Assembly (NCBI RefSeq): GCF_000009265.1
Contig: NC_008380.1
Span: 2,547,501 to 2,611,500, forward strand
Direction: 5' to 3'
DNA: 64,000 bases
Source of the DNA: Rhizobium johnstonii 3841
Lineage (GTDB): Bacteria > Pseudomonadota > Alphaproteobacteria > Rhizobiales > Rhizobiaceae
Each line of letters begins with the position of its first letter. The first letter of the stretch is position 1. The translations under genes were made by a program, and so were the position numbers. Shown here in pieces: positions 9,376-18,275 of the stretch. The notes beneath the pieces were generated by a model, which was not told where the DNA came from, did not search any database, and saw only the letters and a program-made list of their open reading frames with translations.

Positions 9376-9450
9376 CATTAAATGGCAATTCTTCTGCGCA
9401 AAGGGCCGGCGGGTTAAGCCGGGGCAGGGCGGCACGAGCAAGTGCCTCGA

Positions 9451-10659
9451 TCAGCCCCGCCGTCTCCTGGCCATCATCAACGCCGCCAGCACAGAGCTGA
9501 GCAGGCCAAGGGACAATGGCAGACCCTGATGTCCGATCAGTTGCATCGCCAGTCCTGTCGCGGGCGAGCCGACGATGCCGCCGATGCCCCATACCAAGGC
9601 GAAGGTCGCATTTCCGGCGATCAGGGCCTGACCGGTGAAACGCTCGCCGAGCTGGATCAGCGACAGGGTGTAGATCCCGAACGAGACCCCGCCCCAGACG
9701 AAAACGAGCGGCCAGATAAGCCACGAATTGAAGGCCGACGCCAGCAGCAGGCAGCTGGCGAGGCAAGCCAGGACGCAGAATAGCATCATCCGCGTCGAGC
9801 TGAGCCGTTCGGCCAAGCGCCCGAGCAAAATCTGCAGCACGGCATTGCCGGCGATGAAACAGGTGATGAGCGAAGCGATGCGCTCTTCGGCGCTGCCGAG
9901 TGCTGCGCCATAGACCGCGAAGAGTGAAAGCAGAGTCTGCTCGAAGGCGGCAGCGGTAAAAACGGCAAACAACAGCAGTGGTGCCAGCGCGAAGAAGCGG
10001 CCCACTGTTGTTGCCTCGCCTTCACCAGGCATGTCGGGCAGGCGTGGGACGACCGCAAGCACGATCAGGCCGCAGAGGAGGAAGGCCGCAATGCCGATCG
10101 CGAAGGGCGGCCAACCCTCCGTGCCGGTGAGCCAGAGCGACAGCGGGCCGATGGCGAAGCCGCCCGAAACGATCGATGAATAGAGACCCATGATCCGGCC
10201 CCGGCGTGGCGCCGGCGTGATCGAGATCAGCCACGTTTCGCTGATCACGTAAAGCGGATTGGCGAAGACGCCGAGCAGGAAGCGCAGCGGCATCCAGGCC
10301 CAGACGTCCTGCGCCCAGGCAATCGTCATTAGGGTGAGCGCGGCCAGGATCGAACATAGGATCGTCAACCGCGCCCCACCCACGCGCCGTGAAAGCGCAG
10401 GAATGAAGGGCGCCGATAGAATGAAACCGAGCGGCGTCATCGCCGCCGACAGGCCGATCAGGCCTGATGTCGTCCCTTGCCGCTCCAGGATGAAGCTAAG
10501 CAGCGGATAGGTCAGCCCCTGCGCCACGGCAAATACCGTGACGGTCGCGATGATGCCCGCCATCGCGGCCCATGGGATCCGATCCGCTCGCGGCGATGTC
10601 GTGCCGTGCAAGTGTCGATCCGACACGTCCGCCGGCTCCACGGAGGAAATATCGTTCAC
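9451..10659 (-). CDS. Major facilitator superfamily transporter
   Basis: Inner-membrane secondary transporter, 402 residues, about 12 hydrophobic segments. I start it at GTG 10659, which has GGAGGT six bases upstream; the longer frame from 10767 lacks this. The loop with RRGRIMGLYSS between helices 4 and 5 and the N-domain layout resemble drug or metabolite exporters of the YfcJ/YhhS style. Convergent with nothing nearby; 104 bases separate it from marR on the same strand. Substrate unknown. Confidence 0.88.
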   Translation of the reverse strand: MNDISSVEPADVSDRHLHGTTSPRADRIPWAAMAGIIATVTVFAVAQGLTYPLLSFILERQGTTSGLIGLSAAMTPLGFILSAPFIPALSRRVGGARLTILCSILAALTLMTIAWAQDVWAWMPLRFLLGVFANPLYVISETWLISITPAPRRGRIMGLYSSIVSGGFAIGPLSLWLTGTEGWPPFAIGIAAFLLCGLIVLAVVPRLPDMPGEGEATTVGRFFALAPLLLFAVFTAAAFEQTLLSLFAVYGAALGSAEERIASLITCFIAGNAVLQILLGRLAERLSSTRMMLFCVLACLASCLLLASAFNSWLIWPLVFVWGGVSFGIYTLSLIQLGERFTGQALIAGNATFALVWGIGGIVGSPATGLAMQLIGHQGLPLSLGLLSSVLAALMMARRRRG

Positions 10660-10859
10660 AAGCAACCTCCATAGGGTTTGAAGGGCCGGAGGCCTTTCAC
10701 CTGAAAGAGGACGAATTCTGCAGGACAGGGTGAGCGTCGTACTTAAGCTTTCCCAAAAAGTTCTCAAAAACGTCCAAACAGACTAAACAGGTCAGCATCG
10801 AATTCTCAAAAGTCCTCACCACAGCAATTTCAGCCGGACATCATCAGGACCATCAGGAA

Positions 10860-11771
10860 ATGACCGCCTCACCTTCCTTTCTTGGCCTTCCCGATCGCCT
10901 CGCCGATGGTCGCTTGCCCCGAGCGGTGATCTTCGCAGCCGCTCACGGCAGCACCTATCCCGGCAAGGACGGCAGCGGCTATGTCTTGGCCGCCGGTGCC
11001 ATCCGCGCTGCGAGCCAGGATGATGCCGCGCTCGTCGAGCACTGGGATTTCGATCTCGGCGGTCCGCTGTTTGACCACAACCCAGTCTGCTGCATTGACG
11101 CTGGCGACGTTCCAACCATCCTTCATGACAATGCCGGCAATCGAGCCCGGATCGAGGCGAGGACGCGCGAGGTCCTGTCAATGCCCGCAGTGCCGATCCT
11201 GCTCGGCGGCGATTGTTCCGTGACTATTCCCTTCCTCGCTGGCTTTGCGGACCACGAGCCGGTCTGGATCCTGCAGATCGACGCCCATATCGATTGGCGC
11301 GACGAGGTACATGGCGAGCGCCACGGCTATTCGAGCCCGATGCGTCGGGCGAGCGAGATGCCGCATGTCGCCGGCATGGTCCAGGTCGGCCTCCGCAGCG
11401 TCGGCAGCGCACGCCTCGCCGATATCGAATCGGCGCGGGCCTACGGCAGCCGTTTCGTGACCGCCCGCGAGATTCACGCCGAGGGGGTCGAAGCCGCTCT
11501 CCGGCATATTCCGGAAGGAGCGTGGGTCGTCGTCACCCTCGACTGCGACAGCGTGGATCCCGGCATCATGCCGGGTGTGGCGGCGCGCACGCCCGGCGGC
11601 CTCACCTATACTGAGGTGATTGACCTGATCGCGGGCCTCGGCAGGCGGGCCAGGATTGCAGGATTCGACCTTGTCGAGCTCTATCCTCCCGCTGATATTG
11701 ACGGCCTGTCGGCCCTGACCGCCGCGCGCCTTCTCGTCAATGCAGTCGGCGCCATCGTCCGGCAAGACTGA
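10860..11771 (+). CDS. Agmatinase/arginase-family ureohydrolase with altered metal site
   Basis: 303-residue member of the ureohydrolase family (agmatinase, guanidinobutyrase and relatives), which hydrolyses guanidino compounds to urea using two Mn ions. Metal motifs seen: DAHID at 141-145 and DCDSVDP at 228-234. The first motif, normally GGDHS, reads GGDCS here, so Cys119 replaces the first metal-binding His. All other ligands are intact, so the enzyme may use a different metal occupancy or substrate. Divergent from the MFS gene; no catabolic partners adjoin. Calling it agmatinase specifically is not safe. Confidence 0.82.
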   Translation: MTASPSFLGLPDRLADGRLPRAVIFAAAHGSTYPGKDGSGYVLAAGAIRAASQDDAALVEHWDFDLGGPLFDHNPVCCIDAGDVPTILHDNAGNRARIEARTREVLSMPAVPILLGGDCSVTIPFLAGFADHEPVWILQIDAHIDWRDEVHGERHGYSSPMRRASEMPHVAGMVQVGLRSVGSARLADIESARAYGSRFVTAREIHAEGVEAALRHIPEGAWVVVTLDCDSVDPGIMPGVAARTPGGLTYTEVIDLIAGLGRRARIAGFDLVELYPPADIDGLSALTAARLLVNAVGAIVRQD

Positions 11772-11822
11772 AGTCCCGCGTCCTCTGGCAGCAAGCAGTG
11801 CATGTGCGGTGCGTTTTCGTTT

Positions 11823-12482
11823 CTAGGCGACCTTGCCCAGACGAGGCTCCGTCCCTGCCAGTAGGCGCCGAATGTTGGTGCGATGGCGGGCAATCACGTA
11901 GATGCCGCCTGCGATCACCAGCAGCCGATAGGGCAGCGGTTGTTCCAAGCCGCAGACGAGAGCGATGGCCGTCAACGCTGCCAGCATCGAACTCAGGGAA
12001 ACAATCCTGGAGATAGCCAGCGCAACACCGAAAACCATCGCAGCACCTAAACCTACGGGCCATGACATCGCCAGCAACACGCCGAGCCCCGCGGCAACCG
12101 ATTTGCCTCCCGTAAAGTTGAGCCAGACCGAGCGGCCATGGCCTAACAACACGGCGAGTCCCGTCAGGCAAACAGCCCAAGGCTCTAAGCTTTGCAGGTC
12201 AAGCGCTGTCGGTGGCATGCCCGATGAGAGTGTCGAGAACCAAGAGTAAAACCAGCGGGCAAAGACGACTGCTCCCACACCTTTCAAGACGTCGACCAGA
12301 AGCACCACCAATGCAGGCCATTTGCCGAGCGTTCGCAATACGTTCGTCGCTCCGGTGGATTTGGAGCCATGCTCTCGGATATCGATGCCCCTGATCAGTT
12401 TGCCCGCCAGATAGCCTGAGGGTGTGGAACCGAGGAGATAAGCGATCGCCAATCCAACCGCACCCGCTATCCAGAAAACCAT
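11823..12482 (-). CDS. plsY: Glycerol-3-phosphate acyltransferase PlsY
   Basis: Membrane enzyme that transfers acyl from acyl-phosphate to glycerol-3-phosphate, the first step of phospholipid synthesis (219 residues). Family motifs: LGSTPSGYL near the N-terminus, HGSKSTGATNVLRTLGK (motif 2, phosphate loop) and NFTGGKSVAAGLG (motif 3). Five or more hydrophobic segments. I start at ATG 12482 because GAGGTGA lies just upstream; the GTG at 12491 is inside that ribosome-binding site. Rhizobia usually keep plsY near pyrC/dprA; here it stands alone, so it may be a second copy. Confidence 0.93.
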   Translation of the reverse strand: MVFWIAGAVGLAIAYLLGSTPSGYLAGKLIRGIDIREHGSKSTGATNVLRTLGKWPALVVLLVDVLKGVGAVVFARWFYSWFSTLSSGMPPTALDLQSLEPWAVCLTGLAVLLGHGRSVWLNFTGGKSVAAGLGVLLAMSWPVGLGAAMVFGVALAISRIVSLSSMLAALTAIALVCGLEQPLPYRLLVIAGGIYVIARHRTNIRRLLAGTEPRLGKVA

Positions 12483-12632
12483 GGGAGTCACCTCGACGCT
12501 CTATTTTTCAGGCAGTCATTATTTGGTCGCCACCGCCATCAGCCACTGGAACACGATTTACACTGCTCACGTCCTCGATGCCACGCGGCCTAAGCGGACG
12601 AACAGTTCCATCCAAGCTTTAAAGACTCTAGG

Positions 12633-14150
12633 ATGCGCCCCATGCAGGGATCGCGTTTTGCCTTTGGTCCGTTCGTGCTTGATCCGGGGGCTGGAACGCT
12701 CCTTCGGAACGATGATCCCGTTGCCATTGGCCACCGCGGGGTCAAGCTGCTTGCAGCACTCGTCGAACGACCCGGCGAAATTCTCGGCAAAGCCGAGTTG
12801 ATGGACGCGGCGTGGCCGGGCATATCAGTCGAGGAGGGCAACCTGACCGTTCAGATCGCCCAGCTGCGCAAGCTGCTCGGTCCGGCGGCCGACGGCGGTG
12901 AATGGATCTCCACGGTGCCGCGGGTCGGCTACCGCTTCACAGGGGCCATCAATCAGCTTGGCGGCGTGAGGCGAAAACCTCTGCCGCTGCCTGACAAACC
13001 ATCGATAGCGGTGCTTCCATTCGTGAATATCAGCAATGATCTCGAGCAGGAATCCTTCGCAGACGGGCTGACAGAAGACCTGATCACCGACCTCTCCAGG
13101 ATGCCGGGCCTGTTCGTCATCGCCCGCAACTCGGCCTTCGCCTACAAGGGCAAGTCGAGGGATGTGCGCGAGATCGCCGAGGAGCTCGGCGTGCGCTACC
13201 TGCTGCAGGGCAGCGCAAGACGCGTAGCGGGACAGGTGCGCATCAACGCCCAACTGGTCGATGCGGCAAGTGGCGATCATCTATGGGCCGAACGCTTCGA
13301 TCGCAGCCTGGAGGATATCTTTGCCGTTCAGGACGAGGTGACTGGCAAGATCGTCGAAGCGCTGCTCGGCCGGCTGCGCGCACCGCCATCGCTCAATCGG
13401 CCCAAAAATCTCGAGGCTTACGATCTCTGCGTGCGGGCGCGCAGGTTGATGGATGACTCGCCGCAGGCGGCGCGGGAAGCGCATCTGATGCTGACGCGCG
13501 CGATTTCCCTCGACCCTGATTATGCCGAGCCCTATCGCTGGCTTGCCATAAACCATTGGATGGCAGAGGTGCATTCCAGCGGACCAACGGAACCCGCCCG
13601 CAAGATTGCTCTGCAACTCGCGCGCAAAGCGGTAGTGATCGATCCCAACGACGCCGGTTGTCGTTGGATCCTGGCTTACTTGCTTGCCTATGAGCGCAGC
13701 TTCGCCGAGGCGGATGCGGAATTCGCCAAGGCGATCGAACTCGACGCGAACGAGGCCGACACCTTTGCGGCGCTATCCGACATCGTGGTCCTCGCCGGGC
13801 GGGTCGGGGAGGGCCTTGAGCATATTGCCAAAGCCTTCCGGCTGAACCCATTTCCGGCAAGCTGGTACTATCTGACGCTCGGCCAGGCGCAATATGCCGC
13901 CGGCCAATACGAAGCCGCCGTCAAGACGCTGCGGAGAGACGAGACCTATCGGACAAGCTCACGCCGTTTCCTGGCGGCAAGCCTTGCCCAGCTCGGCCGG
14001 CTCGATGAGGCGCGCGCCGAGGCCGAACTGTTTCTCGTCGCCAACCCGCATTTTTCAACCCGCCACTGGGCGGCGACCGAGCCATTCCGCGACGCTCGGA
14101 CGCTTGAGCATTTCGTCGACGGCTACCGCAAGGCTGGCCTTCCGGAGTGA
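12633..14150 (+). CDS. Winged-helix regulator with TolB-like and TPR domains (CadC/adenylate-cyclase-associated type)
   Basis: 505 residues. Residues 5-108 form an OmpR-type winged helix (GVKLLAALVERPGEILGKAEL, ending STVPRVGYRF). Residues ~125-250 form the TolB-like FlgO domain typical of these proteins (KPSIAVLPFVNIS, QESFADGLTEDLITDLSR). The remainder is a TPR superhelix (about residues 270-500). There is no membrane segment, unlike CadC. ATG 12642 is an alternative start with AGGA upstream. It may regulate transcription in response to a protein or small-molecule partner bound by the TPRs; no target is evident. Confidence 0.82.
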   Translation: MRPMQGSRFAFGPFVLDPGAGTLLRNDDPVAIGHRGVKLLAALVERPGEILGKAELMDAAWPGISVEEGNLTVQIAQLRKLLGPAADGGEWISTVPRVGYRFTGAINQLGGVRRKPLPLPDKPSIAVLPFVNISNDLEQESFADGLTEDLITDLSRMPGLFVIARNSAFAYKGKSRDVREIAEELGVRYLLQGSARRVAGQVRINAQLVDAASGDHLWAERFDRSLEDIFAVQDEVTGKIVEALLGRLRAPPSLNRPKNLEAYDLCVRARRLMDDSPQAAREAHLMLTRAISLDPDYAEPYRWLAINHWMAEVHSSGPTEPARKIALQLARKAVVIDPNDAGCRWILAYLLAYERSFAEADAEFAKAIELDANEADTFAALSDIVVLAGRVGEGLEHIAKAFRLNPFPASWYYLTLGQAQYAAGQYEAAVKTLRRDETYRTSSRRFLAASLAQLGRLDEARAEAELFLVANPHFSTRHWAATEPFRDARTLEHFVDGYRKAGLPE

Positions 14151-14176
14151 CGCCGGCGTGCCTAGACGGCCCGAGA

Positions 14177-14713
14177 TTAGATGGTGCCGGGCCGCGCGGA
14201 GGTGGTGAACTGGCTCGCGGAAGACAAAAAATCCTCTTCGTCGGTGGGCAGTTTTCCGTTTGGTGTCAGGTCGTCGACCGCTTTGGGAAGATCGCGCTTC
14301 AGTCGCCCAAGAATCTCTTGATGCGAAAGGCCGGTATTGGCAGCGATCTCGTCGAGAACGTCCGGACCTAGTGCTTCCGCGAGCTGGCCGTCATCGATGT
14401 CGGCATTCGGACCGGGCTGTACCCACGACTCCGCCTTGTCACCGTGACCATTCTGTTGAAACGTCTTCAGCAGATCGCCGAGACCGCCGCTGACGATGCC
14501 GCCGGACGTCAGGCCACCGAGAAGGCCGCCAAGTCCGCCCGAACCGGCCAATCCACCGAGAAGGCCCCCAAGCCCGCCCGGCTGCTGGTTTCCCGCGCCG
14601 GCCTGCTGGGGGTTCTGGATGCCGCGCAGCAGTTCCCCGATCTTGTCTCTATTCTGGTAACCGGCAACGGCAAGAACGGCGAGAAGCGCCTTCATTGGAC
14701 CGCTCATCATCAT
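14177..14713 (-). CDS. DUF937/YidB-family protein
   Basis: 178 residues. The start at ATG 14713 has GGGAGGA five bases upstream (within an earlier in-frame ATG at 14725). A short hydrophobic N-terminus (MKALLAVLAVAGYQNR) leads into a Gly/Leu-rich stretch with GGLGGLLGGL repeats (about 45-85), then a YidB-like helical domain (ALGPDVLDEIAANTGLSHQEILGRLKRDLPKAVDDLTPNG compared in parts). The family is conserved but its role is not established. Convergent with the regulator at 12633, 26 bases away. Confidence 0.8.
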   Translation of the reverse strand: MMMSGPMKALLAVLAVAGYQNRDKIGELLRGIQNPQQAGAGNQQPGGLGGLLGGLAGSGGLGGLLGGLTSGGIVSGGLGDLLKTFQQNGHGDKAESWVQPGPNADIDDGQLAEALGPDVLDEIAANTGLSHQEILGRLKRDLPKAVDDLTPNGKLPTDEEDFLSSASQFTTSARPGTI

Positions 14714-14987
14714 AAATCCTCCCATGGTGTGTCTACAGCGCCGCGTGTCTTTCAAGACGTGTAAAAAAGACGCTGTAATGATTTGAATTTTCTGCATAAT
14801 CTGCTCCTTGAATTAACTCTTATCCAAGGAATTATGCCGTCGGACGCACGCAATCCCACGGCCGGGCACCGGGCTACCTGCCAGCAATGCCCAGAGTGCC
14901 AAAAGGTTCCGCACCGGGTCGAAATAAGCCCACGGCCGCATTCGTTCGCGATCTCGATGCCCGGGCGTCCGCCAGCTCACGCCGCGG

Positions 14988-15317
14988 TCAGATTTCCGGG
15001 CAGCCGCGCCGGTTCGCAAAGACCATTCGTTCCGGTCCGCGGCGCGTCATCCCATGGACGACGATGCTGCGCGGGGACATGCGGACGATCTGTGCCCTGC
15101 GAAGTCCTTCGCTGCGTGCGATGTCGAGAGCATCGTCCGGATCGCAGCCGCGTGGTCCGCGCCGATCATATCTTTCATATCGATCACGTTCGTAAACGCC
15201 GACTCCACCGGGGCCGATCCGCAACTCCATATCCTGGGCGGCCGCGATCGTCGGCGAGATCGTCAACCCGGTCATGGCCGCCAAGCCGACCAGTATGAAC
15301 TGAAGAGATTTCCGCAT
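14988..15317 (-). CDS. Small secreted protein of unknown function
   Basis: 109 residues. GGGAGGTACTC precedes ATG 15317. A Sec signal peptide (MRKSLQFILVGLAAMTGL... cleaving after IAAA) is followed by a basic, Arg/Tyr/Gly-rich region (YERDRYERYDRRGPRG) and a C-terminal part with two Cys. Proteins of this look (short, exported, Arg-rich, with a DPDDALDIARSEGLRRA helix) are common in rhizobia, but I know no function. It lies just outside the copper block. Confidence 0.75.
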   Translation of the reverse strand: MRKSLQFILVGLAAMTGLTISPTIAAAQDMELRIGPGGVGVYERDRYERYDRRGPRGCDPDDALDIARSEGLRRAQIVRMSPRSIVVHGMTRRGPERMVFANRRGCPEI

Positions 15318-15404
15318 GAGTACCTCCCATGGCTATGCCATCACAATGACAACATCGACATGAGAGTTTTGTTCCGCAAGGCGGGAGGAGTCGACGCGGA
15401 CGCA

Positions 15405-15505
15405 TCAAACAGCCATGTTCGACGCGGCCGACATCACTTCCCGCGGGGCGGGACCTCCTCGACTTCCGTGAAACACCAGCGCACGACGCCGTCCCGGTCG
15501 ATCAG
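15405..15505 (-). pseudogene. Duplicated 3' end of the peroxiredoxin-like gene (left flank of copper block)
   Basis: 101 bp closely matching 22061-22183, the end of the peroxiredoxin-like gene, in the same orientation. The copy begins exactly at the TGA stop codon and encodes the same tail (GGPAPREVMSAASNMAV). It lacks 22 bp present in the intact gene, which shifts the frame, and homology ends at about 15505. It is a remnant rather than a gene and marks the left border of the copper genes. Confidence 0.85.
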
Positions 15506-15579
15506 TCTCAGTCCGGCGGAGGGGGCCTGCTCTGGTTTCCTGAGCGGCCGCACCGGCTCTAGGCTGATCGATCGCGACG

Positions 15580-16038
15580 TCAGCCCTTCCGGGGACGGAC
15601 CTCCAGGAATACGTATGGCTCGCCGGCTCCCGAGGGGATCGCATACACGTCATAGGACGCCTGCGGGTCGTTGCCCATTCCCAACGAGCCGGGCGGCATG
15701 CCCGGCACGGCCAGCCCTCGGACCGGCGGCCGCTCTCGGAGCAGTCGCTGGACGGCATCGAGCGGAACGTGTCCCTCGATGTAGTATTCCTCGACGACGG
15801 CGGTGTGGCACCCCTCCAAGTCGGCAGGTACGCCCAGCCGTGCCTTGACCGCGGCAAGGTCGTCGGTGTCGCGGGCGTCGACGGAAAATCCTGCCGCGGC
15901 CATCGCCTTCGACCATTCATGACAGCAGCCGCAGTTCGGATCCTTGTAGACGGTCATCTTCGCCGGGGCGGCGCGGGCTCCTGCGCCAAGGAAAGCCAAG
16001 GCTGATGCCGCCAACGCGATGAAGCTTCTCCTGTGCAT
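15580..16038 (-). CDS. DUF411 metal-binding protein, exported
   Basis: 152 residues from ATG 16038 (AGGAG upstream; a GTG at 16047 is less likely). An N-terminal twin-Arg-like signal (HRRSFIALAASALAFLGAGARA) is followed by the DUF411 core with the CGCCHEW motif shortly after the cleavage site, and a C-terminal GxxMGxD-type segment. DUF411 proteins recur in copper and silver resistance loci (often annotated CopG). It is the last gene of the copper operon here and probably binds Cu(I)/Cu(II) in the periplasm. Confidence 0.87.
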   Translation of the reverse strand: MHRRSFIALAASALAFLGAGARAAPAKMTVYKDPNCGCCHEWSKAMAAAGFSVDARDTDDLAAVKARLGVPADLEGCHTAVVEEYYIEGHVPLDAVQRLLRERPPVRGLAVPGMPPGSLGMGNDPQASYDVYAIPSGAGEPYVFLEVRPRKG

Positions 16039-16093
16039 CGTCTCCACTCCTCGATGTCCCGCCGCCCAGACCCGTCCGGGCGGCGGGAGGCCA

Positions 16094-16381
16094 CTATTTT
16101 ACTTCGGTGACGGTCAACTTGCCATTCACGCGTTCGGCAACGAACTCGACGTTCGAACCTTCCTTCAGTCTTTCGAGCAGAGCCGGGTTTTCGACCCGGA
16201 AGACCATCGTCATCGCCGGCATGTCGAGGTTCTTCAGGTCCTCATGCTTGATGGTGACCTTCTTTGCCTTGGCGTCGACCTTGTTGACGACGCCCTTGGT
16301 GAATTCCTCAGCGAACGCACCGAAGGCCGCACTGGCGGAAAGCAGGGCGGCTACGCCGATTTTGATCATTGCGGTTTTCAT
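16094..16381 (-). CDS. CusF-like periplasmic copper-binding protein
   Basis: 95 residues from ATG 16381 (AAGGAG upstream); the frame extends further but without support. Signal peptide about residues 1-24 (to AFA). The small OB-fold domain has the ligand set H...M-P-A-M-T-M (KHEDLKNLDMPAMTMVF). In E. coli CusF the first Met position is the Trp that caps Cu(I); here it is Met, as in many CusF relatives. It likely carries Cu(I)/Ag(I) to an efflux channel or oxidase. Located between the cupredoxin and the DUF411 gene. Confidence 0.88.
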   Translation of the reverse strand: MKTAMIKIGVAALLSASAAFGAFAEEFTKGVVNKVDAKAKKVTIKHEDLKNLDMPAMTMVFRVENPALLERLKEGSNVEFVAERVNGKLTVTEVK

Positions 16382-16403
16382 GCTTTTGGCTCCTTTTTGC
16401 GGG

Positions 16404-16883
16404 TTACTTGCCAGCGACGGTGACGTCGCCATGCATGCCGGCTTCGTAGTGCCCGGGGATCAGGCAGGCGAACTTGAACTCGCCGTCGGTGGTGAACTTC
16501 CAGACGATCTCCCCGGATTGGCCGGCCGGAAGACGGATGGAGTTGGCGTCGGCATGTTCCATTTCCGGGAACTTCTCCATGACCTTCTTGTGCTCCAGGA
16601 TCTTGTCTTCCTGATCGAGCACGAATTCGTGGTCGACGGTTCCGGCGTTCTTGATCGCGATCTTGACCGTCTGCCCTTTGCGGACGTCGAAGGTTGCGGG
16701 AGTAAACAGCATCTTTCCGTCTTCGGTTTCCTTCATCGTGACGCGGATGGTCTGTGTCGCCTTGGCCTTGTCGCCGGGTTCTCCGATAGCCATCTTCTCG
16801 CCGTGCCCACCGGCATGATTGCCGGAGGCAAGTGCTGGCGACGCGAGTGCTGCGAGGGCCAGTGCCATGAGATAATGCTTCAT
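16404..16883 (-). CDS. Cupredoxin-domain copper protein
   Basis: 159 residues, ATG 16883. Signal peptide to about residue 19 (SPALA), then a His-rich linker (GNHAGGHGEK) and a plastocyanin-like fold. Type-1 copper ligands are visible: His85 (DHEF), Cys140, His145 and Met150 (CLIPGHYEAGM). The preference is for a single-electron copper carrier in the periplasm. It directly follows the multicopper oxidase gene (32 bases), suggesting electron or copper exchange between them. Confidence 0.9.
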   Translation of the reverse strand: MKHYLMALALAALASPALASGNHAGGHGEKMAIGEPGDKAKATQTIRVTMKETEDGKMLFTPATFDVRKGQTVKIAIKNAGTVDHEFVLDQEDKILEHKKVMEKFPEMEHADANSIRLPAGQSGEIVWKFTTDGEFKFACLIPGHYEAGMHGDVTVAGK

Positions 16884-16915
16884 CCGTAATTCCTTTTCGA
16901 TGTTGAGATTGGACC

Positions 16916-18262
16916 TCAGCCGTTTGTCGGCTTCGGCGTGATTTGCGTTTTTGCGTCTTTGGCCTTGGTCGCGTCCGGAAGTTCTCCGGTCCACTCGAAG
17001 GCCTGCGTTCCGGGCGGGTTTTCGTACCAGCCAGGATCTGAGTAATCGTCCGCCGAGATCCCCTCGCGGACTTTCACGACTGAGAACATGCCGCCCATTT
17101 CGATCGGACCATGCGGCCCCCAGCCGGTCATCATCGGAACTGTGTTCTCGGGGATGGGCATTTCCATTTCGCCCATGTCGGCCATGCCCTTGGTGCCCAT
17201 GGGCATGTATTCCGGCTGCAGCTTCCTGATCTTTTCGGCGACCTTCGATTTGTCCGCACCGATGAAGGTTGGAATGTCGTGACCCATGGCGTTCATCGTG
17301 TGGTGGGACTTGTGGCAGTGGATCGCCCAGTCGCCGAGGTACTTGGCATCGAACTCGTAGGCACGCATCGCGCCGACCGGGATGTCGATGCTCACCTCCG
17401 GCCACCGCGCCTCCGGCCGCACCCAGCCACCGTCGGTACATGTCACCTCGAAATCGTAGCCATGCATGTGGATCGGATGGTTGGTCATCGTCAGGTTGCC
17501 GACGCGGACGCGCACCTTGTCGTTCTTCGACACGACCAGAGGGCTGATGTCCGGGAACACGCGGCTGTTCCAGCACCACATGTTGAAGTCGGTCATCTCC
17601 ATGATCCGCGGCACGTAGGAGCCGGGGTCGATGTCGTAGGCGTTGAGCAGGAAGACGAAGTCGCGGTCGACGCGCATGAACTTCGGATCCTTCGGATGGA
17701 CCACGAAGAAACCCATCATGCCCATGGCCATCTGCACCATCTCGTCGGAATGCGGGTGGTACATGAAGGTGCCGGATTTCACGAGGTGGAACTCGTAGAC
17801 GTAGGTCTTGCCGACTGGAATATGCGGCTGCGTCAGGCCGCCAACGCCGTCCATGCCCGACGGCAGGATCATGCCGTGCCAGTGGATTGTCGTGTGCTCC
17901 GGCAGCTTGTTGGTGACGAAGATGCGGACGCGATCCCCCTCGACAGCCTCGATCGTCGGTCCCGGTGACTGTCCGTTGTAGCCCCACAGATAGGCGGTCA
18001 TGCCGTCTGCCATCTCGCGCTCGACTGGTTCGGCGACAAGGTGGAACTCCTTGACGCCATTGTTCATCCTGTGCGGCAGGGTCCAGCCGTTGAGGGTGAC
18101 CACGGGCTGATAATCCGGACCTGAGGCAGGGTGGAGCGGCGGCTGCATGTCCGCCGATTCCATGGTCGGTGCGTCGGGCAGGCCCATCGCCGACGTCTTC
18201 GTCCAGGCGGCTGTGGTGAGCAGAGCGGCGCTGGCTCCAAAAAGTTGTCGTCTGTTGAACAT
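16916..18262 (-). CDS. Multicopper oxidase, Tat-exported
   Basis: 448 residues. Twin-Arg signal (NRRQLFG, residues 3-9). All copper motifs are present: HWH (127-129), HPH (169-171), HPIHMH (262-267) and HCHKSHH (315-321) with an axial Met326, giving one type-1 site and a trinuclear cluster. Met-rich insertions (MVQMAMGMMG; MEMPIPENT region) resemble copper-tolerance oxidases that oxidise Cu(I) to Cu(II). Closest by layout to CopA/McoP-like three-domain forms. Fourth gene of the copper operon, 13 bases after the CusC-like gene. Confidence 0.94.
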   Translation of the reverse strand: MFNRRQLFGASAALLTTAAWTKTSAMGLPDAPTMESADMQPPLHPASGPDYQPVVTLNGWTLPHRMNNGVKEFHLVAEPVEREMADGMTAYLWGYNGQSPGPTIEAVEGDRVRIFVTNKLPEHTTIHWHGMILPSGMDGVGGLTQPHIPVGKTYVYEFHLVKSGTFMYHPHSDEMVQMAMGMMGFFVVHPKDPKFMRVDRDFVFLLNAYDIDPGSYVPRIMEMTDFNMWCWNSRVFPDISPLVVSKNDKVRVRVGNLTMTNHPIHMHGYDFEVTCTDGGWVRPEARWPEVSIDIPVGAMRAYEFDAKYLGDWAIHCHKSHHTMNAMGHDIPTFIGADKSKVAEKIRKLQPEYMPMGTKGMADMGEMEMPIPENTVPMMTGWGPHGPIEMGGMFSVVKVREGISADDYSDPGWYENPPGTQAFEWTGELPDATKAKDAKTQITPKPTNG

Positions 18263-18275
18263 GGTGTGTCCTTTC

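Noticed and set aside
14783..15298. 171-codon plus-strand frame over the small secreted-protein gene
   Set aside because: The minus-strand gene has a good ribosome-binding site and signal peptide; the plus-strand frame has neither.
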